Source of the DNA: RGIG6353 sp045594565
GTDB taxonomy: Bacteria > Bacillota > Clostridia > Oscillospirales > SIG627
Length of the DNA stretch: 36,236 nt
Reading direction: 5' to 3'
NCBI GenBank assembly: GCA_045594565.1
Contig: JAZNYT010000061.1
Span: forward strand, 1-36,236
The notes below the pieces were generated by a model, which ran no database searches, was not told where the DNA came from, and was given only the letters and a program-made list of their open reading frames with translations. Of the stretch, positions 23,921 through 31,876 are shown one piece after another. Each line of letters opens with the position of its first letter. Within the stretch, counting starts at the first letter, position 1. The translations under genes and the position numbers were made by a program.

Positions 23921-25150
23921 TTACTTGAGATTGTTCTTTTCCTTCATCTTTGCATAAACCTTAACAGGAAGTCCGTAAAGATTTATAAATCCTGCAGCCT
24001 CTGCCTGATCATAAACCTCGTCTTCATCGAAGGTTGCAATTTCAGGATCATAGAGAGAATAGGGAGAGGTAACTCCTGCATTTATCATATTACCCTTGTA
24101 AAGCTTGAGTGTTACGTCACCTGTAACAGTCTTCTGAGTAGTTTTTACGAAAGCAAGAATTGCTTCTGTAAGGGGAGTGAACCACTGAGCGTTGTAAACC
24201 ATCTCTGCAAGCTTCTGCGCAACGAGTGCCTTATAGTGAGCGGTTTCCTTGTCGAGAGTAATTGTTTCAAGAACCTGATGAGCCTTGTAGAGAATTGCTC
24301 CGCCGGGAGTCTCGTATACACCGCGGCACTTCATACCAACAAGTCTGTTTTCAACGATATCAAGAAGTCCGATACCGTTCTTACCGCCAAGCTCATTGAG
24401 CTTTGTAACAAGCTCAACTGAATCCATCTTCACGCCGTCAATAGCTGTGGGAACACCCTGATCAAAATGAATTGTAACGTAGGTAGGAGTGTCGGGAGCC
24501 ATCTCGGGGGAAACGCCCATTTCAAGGAATCCTTCCTTGTTGTAAAGAGGCTCGTTTGCAGGATCCTCAAGGTCAAGACCCTCGTGAGAAAGATGCCAGA
24601 TGTTCTTATCCTTTGAATAGTTGGTCTCACGGCTAATCTTAAGAGGAACGTTGTGTGCCTCAGCATAGTCGATTTCTTCTTCACGAGACTTAATGTCCCA
24701 CTCGCGCCAAGGAGCGATTATAGGCATATTGGGAGCAAAAGCCTTTATAGCCATCTCAAAACGCACCTGGTCGTTGCCCTTACCTGTACAGCCGTGACAG
24801 ATAGCGTCAGCACCCTCTGCAAGAGCAATCTCAGCAACTCTCTTTGCAATCGGAGGACGTGCAAAAGCAGTACCGAGAAGATATTCCTCATACTTTGCAC
24901 CTGCTTGAACGCAAGGGAATACGTAGTTGTCAAGGAAATCCTTTGTAAGATCTTCTATGTAAATCTTTGAAGCGCCTGTCTTGATAGCCTTTTCTTCAAG
25001 GCCCTCAAGCTCGCTTGCCTGTCCTACGTTACCCGATACAGCAATGATTTCGGGGTTGTTGTAGTTCTCCTTAAGCCACGGAATAATAATAGATGTGTCA
25101 AGTCCACCGGAGTAAGCGAGGACTACCTTTTTGATTTTTGTCTTATCCAT
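23921..25150 (-). CDS. argG: argininosuccinate synthase
   Basis: The 409-residue enzyme joins citrulline and aspartate using ATP. The P-loop-like pyrophosphatase motif AYSGGLDTSI is near residue 11-20. GCTGKGNDQVRFE and the KALVAQKLAEMVY region are as expected for the family. Length is normal. ATG at 25150 is preferred over GTG at 25159 because AAGAGGTG stands at the right distance. It is the first gene of the argGH unit. Confidence 0.97.
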   Translation of the reverse strand: MDKTKIKKVVLAYSGGLDTSIIIPWLKENYNNPEIIAVSGNVGQASELEGLEEKAIKTGASKIYIEDLTKDFLDNYVFPCVQAGAKYEEYLLGTAFARPPIAKRVAEIALAEGADAICHGCTGKGNDQVRFEMAIKAFAPNMPIIAPWREWDIKSREEEIDYAEAHNVPLKISRETNYSKDKNIWHLSHEGLDLEDPANEPLYNKEGFLEMGVSPEMAPDTPTYVTIHFDQGVPTAIDGVKMDSVELVTKLNELGGKNGIGLLDIVENRLVGMKCRGVYETPGGAILYKAHQVLETITLDKETAHYKALVAQKLAEMVYNAQWFTPLTEAILAFVKTTQKTVTGDVTLKLYKGNMINAGVTSPYSLYDPEIATFDEDEVYDQAEAAGFINLYGLPVKVYAKMKEKNNLK

Positions 25151-25160
25151 TTTAAGCACC

Positions 25161-25180
25161 TCTTGTAATTTTATTCATTT
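25161..25180. promoter_or_regulatory. candidate ARG box (ArgR/AhrC operator)
   Basis: Read on the minus strand the site is AAATGAATAAAATTACAAGA. This is close to the ATGAAT-AAA-ATTCAA-like ARG box of Bacillus, with an imperfect right half. It lies just past the predicted transcription start of argG, a normal place for a repressor operator. Confidence 0.45.
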
Positions 25181-25190
25181 GATATGCATA

Positions 25191-25219
25191 ATTATACAAC
25201 AATCTATTCTTGTTGTCAA
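25191..25219 (-). promoter_or_regulatory. consensus promoter of argGH
   Basis: Perfect TTGACA (25219-25214), a 17-base spacer and perfect TATAAT (25196-25191) on the minus strand. A promoter this strong needs repression, in line with the candidate ARG box downstream. Confidence 0.88.
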
Positions 25220-25310
25220 TATGTATATAAAAATTCTTTTTGTATTATCTCACGATATTGTGAACAAATTATAAACAAATCCCGTTGTTTTTCACAAATA
25301 TCGAAAAAAG

Positions 25311-25339
25311 TTGAAATATTCATATTTTTATGGTAATAT
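25311..25339 (+). promoter_or_regulatory. promoter of the LtaS-like gene
   Basis: TTGAAA (25311-25316), 17 bases, TAATAT (25334-25339), with an extended TGg directly before the -10 box. Confidence 0.6.
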
Positions 25340-25366
25340 AGTACCGTCAAAAAAGGAGGCGATAGT

Positions 25367-27262
25367 TTGGAAAAGAAACCTTTTTTCAAAATCAGTATTA
25401 AATTCGATAAGGTTTTCTACATAACCTTTTCGCTCATATATCTGTATATTATCCTTTGCGAATGCGGACTGCTCCCGTTTTCGAGACAAGGCTATTCGAT
25501 AGTAGCACTTTTCTTTATTTTCTTTTCGCTTATTCGTTTTGAATTTCGGGAGACACCGCCCTTTGATCTGGTGCTGCCTATAGCAAACTCCTTTGTGTTC
25601 ACTATCATTTATCAGTTTATGCTATCGGTAGACCCGAAGCTTTTGAATCTTCCCACCTTTATTGGTAACGTAGCCCTCAATACATCATTTGCCTTTCTCT
25701 TTTTGATTATTACAAACAGAGTGCGGATTTCTGTTCTTCTGGCTAATATAGCGCTTTATATATTCGTGTTTATCGATTATCTTGTGATTTCCTTTCGTGG
25801 AAGCGAAATAAAATTTGCAGACTTTTATTCTATTCGCACCGCGGCATCGGTTGTAGGGCAGTATAAGATAGATTTTAACTCCCGTATCATTTATTCCTTT
25901 ATTGTACTTGTTTTTATAACCTTTGTATTCTTCGTTACGCGAATAACTCACAAATCAAAGAAAAACCAGCTTCCGAGAATATGTGGAGTCTTTTTTCTGG
26001 GACTTTCCCTTTACGTTGTATCCTGGTGTATGAATAATTCTACGAACTATATGCAGCTTTGGGCATACGAGGGAACTAAATACAACGGCGTGACTTATAA
26101 CTTCCTCATCGAAGCGCGTGACAGTAGGGTAGTGCCTCCCGAGGGGTATACCGACGAAAAAGCGGAAAAGGCCCTATTAGGCTACCCCGCAACCGAATCT
26201 CTTGAAAACACTCCTAATATTATCGTAATAATGTCCGAGGCGTTCTCCGATCTTTCTGTTTTGGGTAATGTTGAAACAAACGTTGACCCTCTTGAGTTTT
26301 ACAACTCACTTTCGGAAAATACCACAAAAGGATATGCTCTCGCTTCTGTTTACGGCGGCGGTACCGCTACGTCTGAATGGGAATTTTTGACGGGTAACAC
26401 ACAAGCCTTTTTACCTTACGGCTCTATTGCTTATCAGCAGTATATTAAAAATAAAGCAAATACTGTAGTTGACGTAATGAACGATAATGACTACACTACG
26501 GTAGCAATGCATCCATATCTTCCGTCAGGCTGGAAGAGAAACGTAGTTTACGACGTATTCGGCTTTGACGAAATATACTTTATGGACGATTTATCAAAGA
26601 AGGGCTACATAAGAGGATTCATTTCGGACGAAACTCTTTTCGGAGACATAATAAGCCGTTTTGAAAGTAAAAAAGAAGATGAAAAAATATTCACCTTCTG
26701 CGTAACTATGCAAAATCACGGCGGCTATGAGTTCGGCGGATTTGAAGAGGAGGTTTTCTATACGGGCGGAGACCACTTAAGCGTCAACCAATACCTCACG
26801 CTTATAAAAAAGAGCGACGATGCATTAAAGATGCTCATAGAATATTTCACGAATTACCGCGAAGACACTATGATCGTTTTCTTCGGAGACCATCATCCCA
26901 CTCTTACAAATGCATTTTATCCCGAGGTTATGGGGAACGACGCCTGGTCGTTTTTGGGCACCGAGAAGAAGCACACAGTTCCGTTTTTTATCTGGACGAG
27001 TTACGATACACCCGAGGAAACGGTTGAGCTTACAAGTCTTAACTTTTTGTCAACAATGATGATGAAAAAGGCGGGAATCGGTCTCACACCTTACTTCTCC
27101 TATCTTGATACGCTTCAAAGCAAAATACCTGCAATAAACTTCTACGGATATTTGTCACCCGAATTCAATACACTCGTCAGAACTTCTGATGCCTCGGCAG
27201 ACGACAAGGCGATTCTGGAAGAATATAAGCTTTTGCAGTACAAAAATATATTTAAGCCATAA
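25367..27262 (+). CDS. LtaS-like membrane phosphoglycerol transferase (sulfatase fold)
   Basis: The 631-residue protein has about five N-terminal membrane segments (16-35, 43-60, 68-87, 105-145, 174-191), another near 207-221, and an extracellular sulfatase-fold domain from about 283. The metal ligand E291 is in IIVIMSEAFSDL. The probable nucleophile is T335 (or T333) in GGGTATSEWEF, and the metal-binding DHH is in FFGDHHPTL. Family members (LtaS, LtaP, OpgB-type) polymerise or transfer glycerol phosphate from phosphatidylglycerol. The exact product is not decided here. The gene starts with TTG at 25367 behind AAAAGGAGG and is monocistronic. Confidence 0.85.
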   Translation: MEKKPFFKISIKFDKVFYITFSLIYLYIILCECGLLPFSRQGYSIVALFFIFFSLIRFEFRETPPFDLVLPIANSFVFTIIYQFMLSVDPKLLNLPTFIGNVALNTSFAFLFLIITNRVRISVLLANIALYIFVFIDYLVISFRGSEIKFADFYSIRTAASVVGQYKIDFNSRIIYSFIVLVFITFVFFVTRITHKSKKNQLPRICGVFFLGLSLYVVSWCMNNSTNYMQLWAYEGTKYNGVTYNFLIEARDSRVVPPEGYTDEKAEKALLGYPATESLENTPNIIVIMSEAFSDLSVLGNVETNVDPLEFYNSLSENTTKGYALASVYGGGTATSEWEFLTGNTQAFLPYGSIAYQQYIKNKANTVVDVMNDNDYTTVAMHPYLPSGWKRNVVYDVFGFDEIYFMDDLSKKGYIRGFISDETLFGDIISRFESKKEDEKIFTFCVTMQNHGGYEFGGFEEEVFYTGGDHLSVNQYLTLIKKSDDALKMLIEYFTNYREDTMIVFFGDHHPTLTNAFYPEVMGNDAWSFLGTEKKHTVPFFIWTSYDTPEETVELTSLNFLSTMMMKKAGIGLTPYFSYLDTLQSKIPAINFYGYLSPEFNTLVRTSDASADDKAILEEYKLLQYKNIFKP

Positions 27263-27267
27263 GAATT

Positions 27268-27300
27268 AAAAGAAGTCGGAAAAATTCCGACTTCTTTTTA
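27268..27300. terminator. bidirectional terminator
   Basis: A 14-base-pair stem (27268-27281 with 27285-27298), a 3-base loop and a T run on both strands. It separates the LtaS-like gene from the convergent AraC-type gene, whose stop codon overlaps the right edge. Confidence 0.88.
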
Positions 27301-28200
27301 AATGTGTTGATCATTTGATATCTTAACCGATTCCTTTGAGAACTTTCTGTATTCCGATGGAGAGCAGTTGTTTATGGATTTGAAAACTCTGTTGAAATAT
27401 GAAACGGAAGAAAATCCGTTGTCGTACGCTATTTCAAGAATACTTTTTTCGGTTTCCACAAGCTCATCCTGCGCTTTTGAAATTCTTAGAAAGTTCAGAT
27501 AATCGGTGTATCCGAATCCAAGCGTTTCCTTAAACAGTCGGCAAAAATAGTAATTACTCATACCAAAAATTCCGGCAACGTCGGTTAGTGAAATATTTTC
27601 ACTGTATTCCTTTGATATGTACTCAAGGGCTGGGAGCAGCTTCTTTAACTTTCCCGCCTTTACGTTTGAGAGATTGTCAACGAAGAACCCCTCTTCATAA
27701 AGATGTGCGATAATTCCGTATATTGCGGATGCGATAAACAAATCCTTTGCAACGTTCTTTTCGGAAGACCACACTATAGCCTTGTCACAAAGGTCGAAAA
27801 TCTCCTTGTCATCGGTAACTAAAACTTCTTTTCCCGTATGTCTGGACACAAAATCCAGTATTTCACTGTGACAATCCGAGCCTTTCTTTTTAAAGGCGTT
27901 GAGCTTAAACTGTATGAGTCCGCTTTTCATGATACAGTCTTCTTTGGCGTACGTCATGTGCGCAACGTTTGCATTGAAAAATATAACGTCACCTGCCTTC
28001 AGTACGTATTCTGTCTCGTCCGCAAGCTTAACACCGTAATATCCGGAGTATACACATATCGCTTCAATGTCCGAGTGCAAATGTATTCGACTGAATTTTG
28101 TATTTTTTTTGACCTGATACCCGTTTTTGCCGTTTTTAATAACAACGGGAATTCCTTCTATGTTGGGTATTACTTTTTCTAAATAAATATTTTCTTCCAT
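27298..28200 (-). CDS. AraC-family transcriptional regulator with cupin sensor domain
   Basis: The 300-residue protein has an N-terminal cupin-like domain (about 35-110; HLHSDIEAICVYSGYYGV, LKAGDVIFFNANVAH) that may sense a sugar or related ligand. A C-terminal double helix-turn-helix of the AraC/XylS type covers about 190-290 (YISKEYSENISLTDVAGIFG, then IAYDNGFSSVSYFNRVFK). No metabolic gene is adjacent, so its target is unclear. It might regulate a distant sugar locus, possibly the GH27/dehydratase region in this window. The ribosome site is weak. Confidence 0.9.
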   Translation of the reverse strand: MEENIYLEKVIPNIEGIPVVIKNGKNGYQVKKNTKFSRIHLHSDIEAICVYSGYYGVKLADETEYVLKAGDVIFFNANVAHMTYAKEDCIMKSGLIQFKLNAFKKKGSDCHSEILDFVSRHTGKEVLVTDDKEIFDLCDKAIVWSSEKNVAKDLFIASAIYGIIAHLYEEGFFVDNLSNVKAGKLKKLLPALEYISKEYSENISLTDVAGIFGMSNYYFCRLFKETLGFGYTDYLNFLRISKAQDELVETEKSILEIAYDNGFSSVSYFNRVFKSINNCSPSEYRKFSKESVKISNDQHI

Positions 28201-28254
28201 ATAGCTTTACCACAATATTTTGTTAGTGCAAATAAACAGCACCGATTTATGTTC

Positions 28255-28283
28255 ATTATGTCATAGCACGCCAGAAAAGTCAA
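28255..28283 (-). promoter_or_regulatory. promoter of the AraC-type gene
   Basis: TTGACT (28283-28278), 17 bases, CATAAT (28260-28255) on the minus strand, with an extended TGa before the -10 box. Confidence 0.65.
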
Positions 28284-28320
28284 CAACAAAATATTATAAT
28301 TTTCTCTTATATCATTTATA

Positions 28321-28349
28321 TTGACTTTTGAGCGCCGACAGAATATAAT
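28321..28349 (+). promoter_or_regulatory. promoter of the riboswitch-ribU transcript
   Basis: TTGACT (28321-28326), a 17-base spacer and perfect TATAAT (28344-28349). The predicted start near 28356 is just before the riboswitch. Confidence 0.82.
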
Positions 28350-28360
28350 ATAAGTACAAA

Positions 28361-28602
28361 TTTAGTTTCAGGGCGGAGTGAAAATCTCCACCGGCGGTTA
28401 TAGCCGAAGAGAGTCAAACTATTCAAGACATCTTTTATGAAGTAACACTTTTTGTGTTATAAGGGAAAGTAACGAGGAGATGGGCGAAAGTTATCCTTAA
28501 AACCGACAAAAGTTCGGATCTCTTCGGCTAAAGTCCGCGAGCATTTGCTGAATCGGTGAAATTCCGATACCGACGGTTACAGTCCGGATGAGAGAAACGA
28601 AA
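28361..28602 (+). ncRNA. FMN riboswitch (RFN element) with enlarged arm
   Basis: The conserved RFN core is clear: TCAGGGCGGAGTGAAAATC, CCACCGGCGGTTA, GTCCGCGAGC, then CGGTGAAATTCCGATACCGA, CGGTTACAGTCCGGATGAGAGA. The closing P1 helix pairs 28361-28369 with 28594-28602. The P3 arm carries a perfect 12-base-pair extension (28401-28412 with 28519-28530) enclosing 106 bases that themselves fold locally. The element is about 100 bases longer than a plain RFN. Downstream, a CTC-TTTT stretch can pair with the ribosome site AAAAGGAG of ribU, so control of translation initiation is likely when FMN is abundant. Confidence 0.95.
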
Positions 28603-28643
28603 GTGTCCTCTTGTCTCTTTTGCTCTGAAAAGGAGGCAACTAT

Positions 28644-29228
28644 ATGAAAATTTCTTCAACTCGCCGTATAGTAATGACGGCAATTCTGTCTGCTGTTTCT
28701 GCAGTACTTATGTTCTTGAATTTTACGCTACCCTTCGTTCCGAGCTATCTCAAAATAGACTTTTCGGAATTTCCCGCACTTCTTGCGTCCTTTTCTCTTG
28801 GTCCGCTTAGTGGTGCGGCAGTTTGCTTTGTTAAGAATTTTATCAACGTGTTTTCTTCTTCTACCGGAGGAGTAGGGGAGCTTTCCAACTTTATTCTTGG
28901 TGTTCTCTTCACTGTTCCCGCAGGAATATATTATAGCAAGCACCGAAACCTCAAGGGTGCGGTTGTAGCTGCTGTTCTCGGTATGGCTTTTATGACAGCG
29001 GCATCCTTCTTTACGAATAAGTTCCTTGTATACCCTGCATATACCCTTATTATGCCTGTAGAAGCGATAGTCGGAATGTCCTCCGCTATTATCCCTTCCA
29101 TTGATAGCGTTACCAAGGTAATACTTATATTCAACGTTCCTTTTACTGCAGTGAAAGGACTTTTGAACGTACTTATTACATTCTTATTATATAAGAGAAT
29201 ATCACCTATTTTACAAGGTAGAAGATAA
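28644..29228 (+). CDS. ribU: riboflavin ECF transporter S component (RibU)
   Basis: The 194-residue membrane protein has about five to six segments and matches the ECF substrate-binding subunit family: RRIVMTAILSAVSAVLMFL at the start, IDFSEFPALLASFSLGPLSG, and FINVFSSSTGGVGELSNF. The FMN riboswitch directly upstream supports riboflavin as the ligand. ECF energising subunits are not in this window and are probably shared from elsewhere. AAAAGGAGG precedes ATG. The stop overlaps the next start by one base. Confidence 0.93.
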   Translation: MKISSTRRIVMTAILSAVSAVLMFLNFTLPFVPSYLKIDFSEFPALLASFSLGPLSGAAVCFVKNFINVFSSSTGGVGELSNFILGVLFTVPAGIYYSKHRNLKGAVVAAVLGMAFMTAASFFTNKFLVYPAYTLIMPVEAIVGMSSAIIPSIDSVTKVILIFNVPFTAVKGLLNVLITFLLYKRISPILQGRR

Positions 29229-29707
29229 TGATAAAAATTTATAATCAAAACAAGAAAAAAATTGCAATATGCCTTTATTTCGTACTACTTGTTTCGTGGC
29301 TTTATTTTATTTTCTCAAACTCTCTTTCGACAGGTGAGGAGTCCACGGCACAAAGTCAGAAAGTGGTTGAAATATCCCAGAAAATTGTATCAATGTTTGA
29401 CGAGGATGCGGTTGTAGACCCGTCGGACGTCAGAACCTCTGCCCATTTTATCGAGTTCTTCGTGCTCGGTCTGATCTACGTTGTCGGTACTTTTTTCTTT
29501 GAAAAGAACAGAGCGTTTCTTATCGCTTCATCTGCATCACTCTCTCTTTTCACTGCACTCATAGACGAAACCCTTCAGATGCACGTTGAAGGCAGAGGGT
29601 CACAGGTCATCGACATATGGGTAGACTTTCTCGGAGCGGTTGCTGCGCATTTCCTTGTGATATTTATAGTGTATTTTATAAAACTTAAAAGAATAAAGCA
29701 AAGATAA
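29228..29707 (+). CDS. VanZ-like membrane protein
   Basis: The 159-residue protein has about four membrane segments and the VanZ-family pattern: VSWLYFIFSNSLS near the start, SAHFIEFFVLGLIYV, and ALIDETLQMHVEGRGSQVID ending in the D-x-x-x-D-x-x-G strand. The biochemical role of VanZ-like proteins is not settled; one member gives low teicoplanin resistance. The gene overlaps ribU (TAATG), so it is translated from the riboswitch-controlled mRNA, which is a curious link. Confidence 0.85.
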   Translation: MIKIYNQNKKKIAICLYFVLLVSWLYFIFSNSLSTGEESTAQSQKVVEISQKIVSMFDEDAVVDPSDVRTSAHFIEFFVLGLIYVVGTFFFEKNRAFLIASSASLSLFTALIDETLQMHVEGRGSQVIDIWVDFLGAVAAHFLVIFIVYFIKLKRIKQR

Positions 29708-29710
29708 AAC

Positions 29711-29740
29711 ATAGGGCATACGTTGGTGTGCCCTGTTTTT
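29711..29740 (+). terminator. terminator after the VanZ-like gene
   Basis: An 8-base-pair stem (AGGGCATA with TGTGCCCT, one G-T pair) and a 6-base loop are followed by GTTTTT. It ends the riboswitch transcript, perhaps incompletely. Confidence 0.6.
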
Positions 29741-29750
29741 GAGGATAACA

Positions 29751-30221
29751 ATGGAGATTACAATAAGAAAACTTGAAGATGCGGACTTTGAAGAAGCATC
29801 CAGAATGATTTTTCATACCTTCTACAAATATATTCTGCCAACATATACCACCGAGGGTATCGAGTTTTTTCGTGATACTACGTCGGCGATGTCCTTCAGA
29901 ATGAATACCTTCGACGGAAGCGTAACTCTTTACGGTGCTTATTATGAAGAAACTCTCGTCGGTGTGATAGGCAAGAGAGGAACAAACCATATTTGCCTTT
30001 TCTTCACTCATAAGGACTATATGGGTCGGGGAATCGGAAAGCGGCTTTTTTCTCACTTCTTATCAACAACCAAAAAAGATGTTCCTGTAACTGTCAACGC
30101 CAGCGATTTCGGAATCCCCATATACGAGAGACTTGGATTTAAAAAAGACGGGGAAAGAAAAGAAGAAAACGGCACGGTGTATACTCCTATGAAATATGTT
30201 GACAAAGACAGAGAAAACTGA
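29751..30221 (+). CDS. GNAT-family N-acetyltransferase
   Basis: The 156-residue protein has the GNAT layout: MEITIRKLEDADFEEASRM at the N-terminus, then CLFFTHKDYMGRGIGKRLF, whose GRGIG part forms the acetyl-CoA pyrophosphate loop, and VNASDFGIPIYERLGFK near the end. The substrate is not known. ATG at 29751 follows GAGG. The frame could begin at TTG 29739, but that is less likely. Confidence 0.88.
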   Translation: MEITIRKLEDADFEEASRMIFHTFYKYILPTYTTEGIEFFRDTTSAMSFRMNTFDGSVTLYGAYYEETLVGVIGKRGTNHICLFFTHKDYMGRGIGKRLFSHFLSTTKKDVPVTVNASDFGIPIYERLGFKKDGERKEENGTVYTPMKYVDKDREN

Positions 30222-30227
30222 TACTAT
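30199..30227 (+). promoter_or_regulatory. candidate internal promoter for the methyltransferase-Hsp33-PFK unit
   Basis: Perfect TTGACA (30199-30204) inside the end of the GNAT gene, a 17-base spacer, and TACTAT (30222-30227). The downstream start codon lies about 27 bases further. Confidence 0.5.
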
Positions 30228-30253
30228 CTATATTGTAGTGAGGAGGGGACAAG

Positions 30254-30988
30254 TTGAATAGCGAATATACTGTATTACCCGCATTTTACGATGCTCTTAA
30301 CAGTGACGTTGATTATGACGAATATGTTGATTATATATCAAGAAATGCATCTGTTGAGGGAGCGCGCCTCCTTGACCTCGGATGCGGCACAGGTGATATG
30401 TCGGTACTCCTTTCCAAAAAAGGCGCTGACGTAACGGCACTTGATATTTCATCCGAGATGCTCGCACTTGCATCCCACAAGGCATCAAAAGCGCACGCCC
30501 GTGTTTTTTATACTTGCCAGGATATGACCTCATTCTCTACAGGCACGATTTATGATACGGTTGTGTCCACCTTTGATTCTCTCAACTATATTACAACGAA
30601 GACAGGACTTGTACGTGCTTTTTCGGGCGTTTCACGCGAGCTTAAAGAGGGCGGTCTATTCCTTTTTGATATGAACGCGGAATATAAGTTTGAGAATATC
30701 TATTCCGATAACTGCTACGTTCTTGAAGCCAACGGAGTTTTCTGCGCTTGGGAAAATCTTTACGACGAAAAGAAGAAGGTCTGTGATTTCTTCATAAATA
30801 TTTTTGCGGAGGAAAACGGAGTATACAAAAGATACTACGAGGAACAAAGAGAGAGAATGTTTACCCTTGCTGAAATAAAGGACTCTCTAAAAAAAGCAGG
30901 TTTAACATTTGTTTCCGCTCAATCAGATTTTTATGGCGCACCTATAGATGAAAAAACAGAAAGGTACTATATAATAGCAAAAAAATGA
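30254..30988 (+). CDS. class I SAM-dependent methyltransferase
   Basis: The 244-residue protein shows motif I LLDLGCGTGDMS (about 38-49) and the following VTALDISSEMLALA. The C-terminal part (YYEEQRERMFTLAEIKDSL) fits the small-molecule methyltransferase group. The acceptor is unknown. It starts with TTG at 30254 behind GAGGAGGGG and overlaps hslO by four bases (ATGA), so the two proteins are made together. Confidence 0.88.
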   Translation: MNSEYTVLPAFYDALNSDVDYDEYVDYISRNASVEGARLLDLGCGTGDMSVLLSKKGADVTALDISSEMLALASHKASKAHARVFYTCQDMTSFSTGTIYDTVVSTFDSLNYITTKTGLVRAFSGVSRELKEGGLFLFDMNAEYKFENIYSDNCYVLEANGVFCAWENLYDEKKKVCDFFINIFAEENGVYKRYYEEQRERMFTLAEIKDSLKKAGLTFVSAQSDFYGAPIDEKTERYYIIAKK

Positions 30989-31863
30989 ATTCAAAGATTA
31001 CAAGATTTATAACCTCGGACGGCTCGGCACGACTTATTTTTGCCGATACAACCGAGATAGTAAACAAAGCACATAACATTCATATGACCACACCTACCGC
31101 ATCGGCAACTCTCGGTAGAGCGCTCACCGCCGCATCTCTTTTGGGAAGCCTTATGAAAAACCCTACCGACTCACTTACTTTTCAGCTTAAGGGAGACGGC
31201 CCTGCAGGTACGGTTACCTGCGTTTCGGACTATATGGGAAACGTCAGAGGATATATGGAAAATCCTCAGGTAGATTTGCCACTCAAGCCCAACGGAAAGC
31301 TTGATGTAGGCGGAGCAGTCGGAAAAGGTCTTCTCTGCGTTATAAGAGACCTTGGCGGAAAAGAGCCGTATGTCGGTATGTCCGAGCTTATAAGCGGTGA
31401 GATAGCCGAAGACCTTACGTCTTATTTCTATAACAGTGAGCAGACACCTTCGGCCTGTGCACTCGGTGTGCTTGTAGACCGAGACTATTCCTGCCGCGTT
31501 TCGGGAGGCTTTATACTTCAGCTCCTCCCCGGTGCTGATGATGCTACTGCGGAAATACTTGAAAAAAATACGTTGATGATTACCTCGGTTACAAATCTTA
31601 TGAATGATGGTAAGTGTGCCGTGGACTTTGCAGATATCGTATTTTCCGGTGTTGATTACGAGAAATTTGACGAAATTGATATTGCCTTCAAATGCACTTG
31701 CTCGAAAGAAAAATACGCTAAAGGTCTTGTAAGCCTTGGCAAAAAAGAGCTTGAAGAAATGCTGGAAGAGGAAGACGTCACCACACGTTGCAGATTCTGC
31801 AACGAGGAATACGTGTTTTCCAAGGACGAAATAAAAGAACTGATAAATAAAACAACCCGATAA
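30985..31863 (+). CDS. hslO: redox-regulated chaperone Hsp33
   Basis: The 292-residue protein matches Hsp33 throughout: DGSARLIFADTTEIVNKAH, TPTASATLGRALTAASLLG, SVSG-type LISGEIAEDLTSYFYNSEQ, then the C-terminal zinc site with C-T-C-S and, about 30 residues on, C-R-F-C. Hsp33 is a holdase activated in the cytoplasm by oxidation of these four Cys, which normally bind zinc. All four Cys are present. It overlaps the methyltransferase gene and is followed 13 bases on by the phosphofructokinase gene. Confidence 0.96.
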   Translation: MNSKITRFITSDGSARLIFADTTEIVNKAHNIHMTTPTASATLGRALTAASLLGSLMKNPTDSLTFQLKGDGPAGTVTCVSDYMGNVRGYMENPQVDLPLKPNGKLDVGGAVGKGLLCVIRDLGGKEPYVGMSELISGEIAEDLTSYFYNSEQTPSACALGVLVDRDYSCRVSGGFILQLLPGADDATAEILEKNTLMITSVTNLMNDGKCAVDFADIVFSGVDYEKFDEIDIAFKCTCSKEKYAKGLVSLGKKELEEMLEEEDVTTRCRFCNEEYVFSKDEIKELINKTTR

Positions 31864-31876
31864 GGAGAATGAAAAA

